From positions 1 through 6,223 of the forward strand of contig PCYG01000065.1 in NCBI GenBank assembly GCA_002763025.1: a DNA stretch of 6,223 nt, in the 5' to 3' direction. The stretch's first letter is position 1. Every line of letters starts with the position of its first letter. The notes beneath the pieces were generated by a model. It made no database searches and had not been told where the DNA came from. It worked only from the letters and a program-made list of their open reading frames with translations. This DNA is from Candidatus Woesearchaeota archaeon CG10_big_fil_rev_8_21_14_0_10_32_24. Lineage in GTDB: Archaea > Nanobdellota > Nanobdellia > Woesearchaeales > GW2011-AR9. Positions 1 to 5,259 of this stretch are shown in pieces. Both the position numbers and the translations under genes were made by a program.

Positions 1-161
1 CACCTTATGATGAAATCGTTCGTCCTATAACAACTTCTCTTTTACCTGAAGATAAATATGCAAATGTTCATAATCATTATGTTGAAGGTGTTGGACACTT
101 AGGATTGATTGGACCAAGATGTTATAATTTGGTAAGTGACATTTTGAAAGGAGAACGTTAA
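1..161 (+). CDS. Alpha/beta-hydrolase (lipase/esterase-like), C-terminal end only
   Basis: Only the last 52 codons are in the window (reading frame begins at base 3, stop TAA 159-161), so the protein is 5'-truncated by the window edge. The visible peptide begins PYDEIVRP and has VEGVGHLGLIGPR near its end. In alpha/beta-hydrolases of the lipase type, a 'D-x-I-V' stretch carries the catalytic acid and a later 'GHLGL' stretch carries the catalytic histidine. Here these would be the third visible residue (Asp) and the 32nd (His, codon 96-98). The serine nucleophile elbow would lie upstream and cannot be seen. The C-terminal helix YNLVSDILKG closes such folds. The stop overlaps the stop of the converging kinase-like gene by three bases. 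The family call is reasonable; the substrate is unknown. Confidence 0.6.
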   Translation, partial: PYDEIVRPITTSLLPEDKYANVHNHYVEGVGHLGLIGPRCYNLVSDILKGER

Positions 162-748
162 ATTAATTTTGACACAATCAACATGATAGTACCTGCAACT
201 AAAGGTACAACAATATTATCATCTAATTCACTTTCATTAAATTGAATCTCAACAACTTCAGCAATCATCGCACCTAATGCTCCAAAAAAAGCTTCTGGGA
301 CTGGAACGAAAAGTAAAGCACCAAAGAAACCAAATAATGTACCGGCAAATGTGCCTTCAAATAATTTCTTGCTATGTCCATTAAAAATATTTTTCATCTT
401 TCCGATTCTTGCACCAATAATATGGCTCCATGAATCACCGAATGCTAAAACCATGACTGATGCAAGTGCAATTTTTAATGGAAATAGTTCAACAACAAGT
501 AACGTTCCAATAAAAAAGAAAATCATGCCCTTCCCAGGGAACGTCGCAGAATCACGTTCAAACCAATCTAAGAAATGTGAAATTATTGGAATTCTTTTAT
601 ATTTACAAATGAAACTTAAAAGGAAACCTACAATAATACAGAGAAATAAAATAATTGGTGTGAATATCTCAAAGTAAATTAATGTCACAATAAAGAATCC
701 CATAAACATATGGATCAATTGTCTGCCAAATTCACGTTGTGTTAACAT
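158..748 (-). CDS. Dolichol/polyprenol/diacylglycerol kinase-like integral membrane protein
   Basis: This 196-residue, very hydrophobic protein has the layout of the SEC59/DGK1/phytol-kinase superfamily, which phosphorylates lipid alcohols, often with CTP, in the membrane. Visible features are an N-terminal REFGRQLIH (Arg9, His13); about six membrane segments; a cytosolic-type FERDSATFPGKG segment (63-74); the core GDSWSHIIGARIG (Gly104-Asp105, Gly112, Gly116); KKLFEG (127-132); and DDNIVVPL (176-183) near the C-terminus. The length fits a minimal prokaryotic member. The substrate could be dolichol, another polyprenol or an archaeal lipid diol, and sequence alone does not decide. ATG at 746-748 is chosen because the family motif begins just after it and a TATA-like box sits 22-30 bases upstream, with no Shine-Dalgarno site. 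It converges on the hydrolase gene (shared TTAA at 158-161) and diverges from rtcB. Confidence 0.75.
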   Translation of the reverse strand: MLTQREFGRQLIHMFMGFFIVTLIYFEIFTPIILFLCIIVGFLLSFICKYKRIPIISHFLDWFERDSATFPGKGMIFFFIGTLLVVELFPLKIALASVMVLAFGDSWSHIIGARIGKMKNIFNGHSKKLFEGTFAGTLFGFFGALLFVPVPEAFFGALGAMIAEVVEIQFNESELDDNIVVPLVAGTIMLIVSKLI

Positions 749-769
749 AGATGTGATTTAAGTATGATT

Positions 770-778
770 TAATATAAG
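770..778 (-). promoter_or_regulatory. TATA-like box of the kinase-like gene
   Basis: Read on the minus strand this is CTTATATTA, at -30 to -22 from the ATG at 748. That is where an archaeal TATA box should lie for a transcript starting at or next to the start codon. No Shine-Dalgarno site precedes the ATG, which agrees with leaderless translation. Confidence 0.5.
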
Positions 779-804
779 GATTGTGGAAGATAAAAGGATT
801 GTGG
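776..804 (-). repeat. Direct repeat upstream of the kinase-like gene (possible operator or doubled promoter)
   Basis: The 11-mer CCACAATCCTT (minus strand) occurs twice, at 794-804 and 776-786, with 18-base spacing. Each copy is followed by WTAT, so CCACAATCCTTWTAT is repeated 14/15. The copy nearer the gene runs directly into its TATA-like box. It may be a duplicated promoter element (upstream BRE plus TATA) or a pair of regulator sites. The rest of the intergenic region up to 1000 is AT-rich with a weak TTAGG/CCTAA inverted repeat (820-840) and no recognisable RNA gene. Confidence 0.4.
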
Positions 805-1000
805 GAGAAAATAGGACTTTTAGGAAAATCCAAAGCCTAACTATTGTCATTTCCAAAAACCTATAATTTGATTATTTTCTTTTATAGACTATTTAATAAA
901 AGTTTATGATGCTTTATGTGCCATAATATCATTTATTTTTTAAATTATGAAGGATACATCAAAATCATTTTTGAAATATCAATTCAATACACCCGATACT

Positions 1001-1008
1001 TTTATAAA
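1001..1008 (+). promoter_or_regulatory. TATA box of rtcB
   Basis: The sequence is TTTATAAA, a near-ideal archaeal TATA box, lying -30 to -23 from the ATG at 1031. This is the distance expected for a leaderless transcript. It lies inside the longer open frame that begins at ATG 947, and is the main reason for preferring 1031 as the start. At the matching distance before 947 (917-924, TGTGCCAT) there is no TATA-like sequence. Confidence 0.55.
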
Positions 1009-1030
1009 TCACTCAACCAAATTAAATACT

Positions 1031-4000
1031 ATGACTCCAACAAACTCAAATGAACCAAAAAAACCTTTCACACAATTCAAAGAACGTACACTTGGACCTC
1101 CTAAAGATGCAATTCAAATTGATGATGTGACGATAGAAATTCCCATTTCTTATAAAAAAGGCATGCAAGTTCCAGCACGCATTATTGCAAATAAAGAACT
1201 TATGGATGCTATGGATGAAGGAGTATTCAACCAGATTACAAATGTCGCAACACTTCCTGGCATCCAGCGATATGCTTTCTGTATGGCAGACGGGCATTGG
1301 GGCTATGGTTTTCCAATCGGTGGCGTTGCTGCATTTGATCCTGCAAAAGGTGGCGTTATCTCTCCAGGTGGGATAGGCTTTGACATTAATTGCTTAGTTA
1401 GAGGTTCAAAAGTATTGACACCTTTAGGATATACTAAGTCCATAGAACAATTTGAAAATGATTTTGTAGATGTAGAAACGCCTTCTGGAGAATTTATTTT
1501 AAAATCACAGATGTGTAAACAATCAGTTCTTTCTTTTGATAAAGAGCAACAAACTTTTTCATCAAAAGAGATAGGATATTATATGAAAAAAAATTATGTA
1601 GGTTCAATTTATCAAATAAGAACTAAATTAGGTTACAACATTGAAGTAACAGGTGATCATCCAATTTTAACCAAAGAAGGAATGGTTCCAGCTCAGGACA
1701 TTACAAAAAATCAAAAAATTGCTGTGTATCCTTTTGAAGGAGTATTATTTGAAGAAACTCAAGAAAATTCTTTAATTGATGATGAAACTCTTTTTACAAA
1801 ACAAGAAAAGCAAGAATTAGTAAAAAGAGAATTGTTTCCATTAGATTTAAATAATCCTAAAACTCCCATTATTACAAAACTGTTTGGTTATCTTCTTGGT
1901 GATGGACAAATATCTCTTACAGGAAAAAAAGGATTTGTTTGTGCCTATGGTCCAGAAGAAGATTTAAAAGAAATTCAAAAGGACATTGCTTTACTAGGTT
2001 TTTCAGCAGGAATTTATGGAAGAAAAAGAGAGCATTCAATAGATGGGAAATATGGACTCGTTGAATTCACAAGGACAAATTATGAACTTCATGTTTCATC
2101 AAAATCATTGGCAAAATTATTTTTTTCTTTGGGTTATCCGCAGGGTACAAAAACAAATACACCATTCTTAATTCCAGGCTGGATTATGCAAAGCCCATTA
2201 TGGATGAAACGTCTTTTTTTATCTGGATTATTTGGCGCGGAACTCTCTAAACCAAGGACTCACACTAAAACTGGTTTTGATTGTCCAACATTATCATTAA
2301 ATAAAAATACTCCTTTATTAGAAAATGCCCGAGAATTTATGATTCAAATTATGTGTTTACTTGAAGAATTTAATATTAATGTGCATAAACTTCTTGTAAC
2401 AAAGGATCATAAAAATAGATTTGGAGAAACATCTCGTTTAAGAATACACATTTCTTCCGAAGAAGAGAATCTCTTACACTTATGGTCAGAAATAGGATTT
2501 ACTTATAATAAAAAGAGAGAATTTCTTTCTCATGTAGCAATTTTGTATGTTAAAGAAAAAAAATCATTAACAGAAAAAAGAACAGAAATATCATTTAAAA
2601 CCAAAGAATATCGAAAAAAAGGATTAACATTGGGTGAAGTTCAAAAATTATTAATATCTTCAATATCTAACAAAAGATTCATAACACGTCATTACTATGA
2701 AAATGCAGGACACCGCATAACTCTAAATTTTCCTTCTTTTAATGAATTCGTACAATTTAAAACAGAAGAAATAAAACAGACGGGTTGTTTATTTGATCCA
2801 ATTGAAAGTATTACTAAAAAAGAATATAATGACGAAGTATATGATTTTAACATCCCTAAAACACATAACTTCATTGCAAATAATATTGTTGTTTCCAATT
2901 GTGGAATGAGACTTATCAGAACTAATCTACATGTAGATGAAGTCATGCCGAAAATTAAAGAACTTGTTGACACATTATATAAGAAAGTGCCAGCGGGTGT
3001 TGGATGTAAAGGATTTGTTGAAATTGATAAAAAAGAATTCAATGAAGTTATGTTGAAAGGAGCACAATGGGCTGTGGAGAAAGGTCTTGGTTGGGCATCA
3101 GATGTTGAAAATATTGAATCCAATGGACGCATTCCACAAGCAGACATTACAAAAGTTTCTGATAAAGCTATATCACGTGGATTTAATCAAATTGGTACTT
3201 TAGGAAGTGGAAATCATTATTTAGAAATTCAAGTTGTAAAGGAAGGAAATATTTTTGATAAAGAAGCTGCAAAAGCTTTCGGCATTACAGGACCTGGACA
3301 AATTGTCATCATGGTTCATTGTGGTAGTCGTGGTTTTGGACATCAAATAGGAACCGATTATTTACGAACCTTCCTTGATGTTATGCCTAAATATGGGATT
3401 GAAATTCTTGATAGAGAATTAGCATGTGCACCATTTAATTCACCTGAAGGTCAAGATTATTTTAAGGCAATGGCATGTGCTGCAAACATGGCGTTTGCAA
3501 ATCGTCAAGTTATCACACATAGAATTCGTGAAGTCTTTGCACAAGTATTTGAAAAGACGGCTGAAGAAATGGATATGAAACTTGTATACGATGTTGCACA
3601 TAATATTGCAAAATTAGAAACACATAAAGTTGATGGTGTAGAAAAAGAACTTCTTGTTCATCGTAAAGGCGCAACACGTGCCTTTGGACCATCACGTCAC
3701 GCTGAACTTCCTGAAGCATATAAAAAAGTAGGACAACCAGTGATTCTTGGTGGATCTATGGAAACAGGATCATATTTATTAGTTGGAACTGATGGTGCAG
3801 ATGAAACCTTTGCATCAACCGCACATGGTGCAGGACGAACAATGTCACGTGCAGCCGCAATCCGAGATATCGATGGAACAGCACTTCAAAAAGATATGGA
3901 AAAACGTGGAATTTACGTTCATGGCACATCTATGAAAGGATTAGCAGAAGAAGCTGGGAAGGCGTATAAGGATATTGAAACTGTTGTAGATTCTTTAGAA

Positions 4001-4060
4001 GCAGCGGGTATCACACGGAGAGTCGTTGCATTGAAACCAATTGGAAATGTAAAAGGGTAA
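1031..4060 (+). CDS. rtcB: RNA-splicing ligase RtcB, intein-containing precursor
   Basis: RtcB joins 2',3'-cyclic-phosphate (or 3'-phosphate) RNA ends to 5'-OH ends using GTP and Mn2+. In archaea it ligates tRNA halves after intron removal. From ATG 1031 the precursor is 1009 residues; removing the 503-residue intein (121-623) leaves 506, close to the archaeal ~480. Mature-protein landmarks (P. horikoshii equivalents recalled, in parentheses): Asp118 and Cys121 in GFDINCGMRL (D95, C98); Asn225, His226, Glu229 in GSGNHYLE (N202, H203, E206); His260 in VHCGSRG (H234); His354 in AHN (H329); guanylylated His429 in AHGAGR (H404); and penultimate Lys505 in NVKG (K480). All are present, so the ligase should work once spliced. 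The frame is open from ATG 947 (28 more residues, MKDTSKSF...), but those residues resemble nothing in the family and the TATA box fits 1031. About 20 residues of lysine/proline-rich N-terminal extension remain. Confidence 0.95.
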   Translation: MTPTNSNEPKKPFTQFKERTLGPPKDAIQIDDVTIEIPISYKKGMQVPARIIANKELMDAMDEGVFNQITNVATLPGIQRYAFCMADGHWGYGFPIGGVAAFDPAKGGVISPGGIGFDINCLVRGSKVLTPLGYTKSIEQFENDFVDVETPSGEFILKSQMCKQSVLSFDKEQQTFSSKEIGYYMKKNYVGSIYQIRTKLGYNIEVTGDHPILTKEGMVPAQDITKNQKIAVYPFEGVLFEETQENSLIDDETLFTKQEKQELVKRELFPLDLNNPKTPIITKLFGYLLGDGQISLTGKKGFVCAYGPEEDLKEIQKDIALLGFSAGIYGRKREHSIDGKYGLVEFTRTNYELHVSSKSLAKLFFSLGYPQGTKTNTPFLIPGWIMQSPLWMKRLFLSGLFGAELSKPRTHTKTGFDCPTLSLNKNTPLLENAREFMIQIMCLLEEFNINVHKLLVTKDHKNRFGETSRLRIHISSEEENLLHLWSEIGFTYNKKREFLSHVAILYVKEKKSLTEKRTEISFKTKEYRKKGLTLGEVQKLLISSISNKRFITRHYYENAGHRITLNFPSFNEFVQFKTEEIKQTGCLFDPIESITKKEYNDEVYDFNIPKTHNFIANNIVVSNCGMRLIRTNLHVDEVMPKIKELVDTLYKKVPAGVGCKGFVEIDKKEFNEVMLKGAQWAVEKGLGWASDVENIESNGRIPQADITKVSDKAISRGFNQIGTLGSGNHYLEIQVVKEGNIFDKEAAKAFGITGPGQIVIMVHCGSRGFGHQIGTDYLRTFLDVMPKYGIEILDRELACAPFNSPEGQDYFKAMACAANMAFANRQVITHRIREVFAQVFEKTAEEMDMKLVYDVAHNIAKLETHKVDGVEKELLVHRKGATRAFGPSRHAELPEAYKKVGQPVILGGSMETGSYLLVGTDGADETFASTAHGAGRTMSRAAAIRDIDGTALQKDMEKRGIYVHGTSMKGLAEEAGKAYKDIETVVDSLEAAGITRRVVALKPIGNVKG
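1391..2899 (+). mobile_element. LAGLIDADG-type intein inserted at the RtcB catalytic cysteine
   Basis: This 503-residue in-frame insertion splits GFDIN|CGMRL. Block A begins at Cys1 (CLVRGSKVLTPLGY). Block B is VTGDHPIL (Thr87, His90). Block F is VYDFNIP...HNFIAN (Asp485, His492), and the end is NIVVSN with Asn503, followed by extein Cys+1. The penultimate residue is Ser502, not the usual His. The central part is a homing endonuclease of the two-motif LAGLIDADG type: LFGYLLGDG (164-172, acidic Asp171, bases 1880-1906) and LSGLFGAEL (277-285, acidic Glu284, bases 2219-2245), preceded by the typical IPGWI...KRLFL linker. Both catalytic acids are present, so cleavage may still work. The same RtcB site carries an intein in Pyrococcus horikoshii (recalled knowledge). 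Arginine codons here are mostly AGA/AGG, unlike the flanking ligase. Confidence 0.95.
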
Positions 4061-4061
4061 A

Positions 4062-4069
4062 TATATAAA
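4062..4069 (+). promoter_or_regulatory. TATA box of the CmpB-like gene
   Basis: TATATAAA lies one base after the rtcB stop codon, at -29 to -22 from the ATG at 4091. It suggests a separate leaderless transcript rather than pure readthrough from rtcB. No Shine-Dalgarno site is seen before 4091. Confidence 0.5.
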
Positions 4070-4090
4070 CCAAGATTCCTTTTAATTCAT

Positions 4091-4789
4091 ATGCCATTCA
4101 CAACAATCATTCTTGAATTTTTACTTTTTTCATTTATGGGGTGGATTTTAGATTCCGGATACAGAACAATTCTTGATAAGAAATTAACAAACGCAGGATA
4201 TTTTAAAGGTCCATTTTGTCCAATTTATGGTTTTGGAGGAATCATTTTAATTTTCATATTAAACATATTTAGTAATTTATCTATCATTCCATTAATCCTT
4301 ATTGCATCTCTTGCTATGATTTTAGTAGAATATATTGGCGGGATTTATTCCGAAAAAGTTTTGAAAGTAAAATTATGGGATTATTCAAATACAACTTTTA
4401 ATCTTGGAGGACATATTGATCTCCTTCATTCATTTTATTGGATTATATTAGTTGTATTATTTTACTCTTTTGTATTCCCATCAATATTGCATTTAGAATC
4501 ATTACTTCATTTTCCTGAAGTATTTGAAAGGCCTATTTTTATTGGATTTGTATTTATTGCCATTTGGTTAACAATTAGAAAATTACCTTTTACAATCTTA
4601 AATTTAAAGGAACAAGTATTAAATTTATCTGTGACTGATTATCAAACACTTTTCTCAAAAATTAAAACAGTTAGTCGTGGTGTAGATTTTAATGTTAAAT
4701 CCCGTATTAAGAAGGAAATTGAAGTGCTTCTTACAAAATCAAAAGCGACTTTGAAAAATAATATTTTTAAAAACAGAAAAATTAAATAA
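4091..4789 (+). CDS. CmpB/PF06541-like multi-pass membrane protein ('putative ABC transporter permease' family)
   Basis: The 232-residue protein shows the two signature stretches of the family annotated as ABC-transporter type IV/CmpB. The first is FSFMGWILDSGYRT followed by TNAGYFKGPFCPIYGFGG (33-50). The second is VEYIGGIYSEKVLK (79-92) followed by KLWDYSNTTFNLGGHIDL (94-111). Predicted membrane segments lie near residues 4-20, 48-60, 63-83, 113-133 and 148-162, and the C-terminal 70 residues are basic and probably cytosolic. The family's transport role is poorly established and no ATPase partner is in view, so a transporter function should not be assumed. The usual Glu after the GW motif is Asp21 here. 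The start fits the family, since the first motif lies about 13 residues in, and a TATA box lies just upstream. It sits 30 bases after rtcB in the same direction. Confidence 0.7.
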   Translation: MPFTTIILEFLLFSFMGWILDSGYRTILDKKLTNAGYFKGPFCPIYGFGGIILIFILNIFSNLSIIPLILIASLAMILVEYIGGIYSEKVLKVKLWDYSNTTFNLGGHIDLLHSFYWIILVVLFYSFVFPSILHLESLLHFPEVFERPIFIGFVFIAIWLTIRKLPFTILNLKEQVLNLSVTDYQTLFSKIKTVSRGVDFNVKSRIKKEIEVLLTKSKATLKNNIFKNRKIK

Positions 4790-4810
4790 AGAAGCATTAT
4801 TAAGAAAAGG

Positions 4811-4818
4811 ATATAAAA
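4811..4818 (+). promoter_or_regulatory. TATA-like box upstream of the zinc-ribbon gene
   Basis: ATATAAAA is preceded by the purine-rich AAGAAAAGG (4802-4810), which resembles a BRE. It predicts transcription starting near 4840, leaving a leader of about 30 bases before the ATG at 4871. A second T/A-rich stretch, TTTTATAAT (4845-4853), lies slightly too close to the ATG for an ideal leaderless promoter. Confidence 0.4.
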
Positions 4819-4854
4819 TAAATATTGGAGAAAAGGAAAATGTTTTTTATAATA

Positions 4855-4863
4855 GGGAGTGGT
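4855..4863 (+). promoter_or_regulatory. Possible ribosome binding site of the zinc-ribbon gene
   Basis: GGGAGTGGT includes GGAG, partly matching the archaeal anti-Shine-Dalgarno, and GGAG ends 11 bases before ATG 4871. This is the only gene in the window with such a site, which fits its predicted short leader. The match is partial and the spacing somewhat long. Confidence 0.35.
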
Positions 4864-4870
4864 AAAGAAA

Positions 4871-5014
4871 ATGAAAGAACCAAATGAAAAATGTGTTGAT
4901 TGTGGAAAAGACATTTTTGTTAATAAAAATGTTGATTTCCCTTCCCATGCCTGTAAAAAATGTCAAGGGAAAATTTATGCAGATATGTTTAAAAAGATAG
5001 GAATGGAAGATTAA
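4871..5014 (+). CDS. Small two-CxxC zinc-ribbon protein (47 residues)
   Basis: ATG 4871 to TAA 5012-5014 encodes 47 residues beginning MKEPNEKCVDCGKDIFV and ending MFKKIGMED. Cys8-x2-Cys11 and Cys28-x2-Cys31 form a classical four-cysteine zinc-binding pair separated by 16 residues, with a short helical, lysine-rich C-terminus. The first half resembles small 'CxDCGKxF' zinc-ribbon domains such as zf-trcl, but is shorter. Small zinc ribbons commonly bind nucleic acid or act as protein adaptors; nothing here identifies the partner. Support for a real gene is the conserved-looking cysteine spacing, the upstream TATA-like box and the GGAG-like site. It lies 81 bases after the CmpB-like gene, and its stop sits at the centre of an inverted repeat, overlapping the stop of a minus-strand frame. 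Confidence 0.7.
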   Translation: MKEPNEKCVDCGKDIFVNKNVDFPSHACKKCQGKIYADMFKKIGMED

Positions 5015-5043
5015 AATATATCTTTCATTCCAAAATTTTTAAA
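4988..5043. terminator. Imperfect 24-base inverted repeat, probable bidirectional terminator
   Basis: Bases 4988-5011 and the reverse complement of 5020-5043 match at 20 of 24 positions, around an 8-base loop (TAAAATAT). The inner part, GGAATGGAAGAT (5000-5011) against ATCTTTCATTCC (5020-5031), pairs over 12 positions with one G-U wobble. On the plus strand it is followed by T-rich runs (TTTTT 5036-5040 and several between 5046 and 5062). It lies where two converging frames end, with both stop codons at its centre, so it could end transcripts from both sides. Confidence 0.5.
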
Positions 5044-5151
5044 CTGTTTTTCTATTTTTCTTTTACCAATGGGTTTACCTTCCGTTATGACATCATCTGG
5101 TTTTTTCCTTCTTCTTACTATTGTAGCATCTTGAATACTATCCCAAATTAG
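5011..5151 (-). pseudogene. 3' remnant of an unrecognised gene (46 codons, no start)
   Basis: On the minus strand a frame runs from an upstream in-frame stop (5152-5154) to a TAA at 5011-5013, giving 46 residues with no ATG, GTG or TTG start. The peptide begins LIWDSIQDATIVRRRKKPDD, continues through VITEGKPIGKRK, and ends KNFGMKDIF. Its mix of charged and hydrophobic residues and Lys/Arg richness look like the basic C-terminal tail of a real protein rather than random AT-rich translation. I do not recognise the family. It is most likely the surviving end of a gene whose 5' part was deleted. The 108 bases between it and the next gene (5152-5259) are AT-rich and show no further matching frame. 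A chance frame or a non-canonical start cannot be excluded. Confidence 0.4.
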
Positions 5152-5259
5152 TTAATTTGTATTTAATTTTTTAATATAAAGAAAGTTATTTCTTGGAGGC
5201 TAACAAATAATAAAATAAACCATGAGGCTTTAAGATAAAATAGGACTTATTTTGAAGTG

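Noticed and set aside
351..677. Plus-strand frame of 108 codons opposite the kinase-like gene
   Set aside because: It is a shadow of the minus-strand membrane protein gene, with no family features, and the minus strand has clear motifs.
947..1030. Longer rtcB reading frame with 28 additional N-terminal residues
   Set aside because: The frame is open, but the residues do not resemble the family N-terminus and a TATA box for ATG 1031 lies within them. It is kept as an alternative start, not a feature.
1391..2899. Group I/II or archaeal intron rather than an intein
   Set aside because: The insertion is fully open in frame with the host gene and has intein blocks A, B, F and a terminal Asn followed by Cys, so it is removed at the protein level.
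2695..3147. Minus-strand frame of 150 codons opposite the intein/RtcB junction
   Set aside because: It is a shadow of the well-supported rtcB coding strand across the splice junction; its Ser/Cys-rich translation shows no motif.
4840..4887. 15-codon frame (MFFIIGSGKENERTK) overlapping the zinc-ribbon start, with GGAG...AAGG before it
   Set aside because: It is too short to judge and has no recognisable motif. Its position coincides with the predicted transcription start of the zinc-ribbon gene, so it is at most a possible leader peptide.
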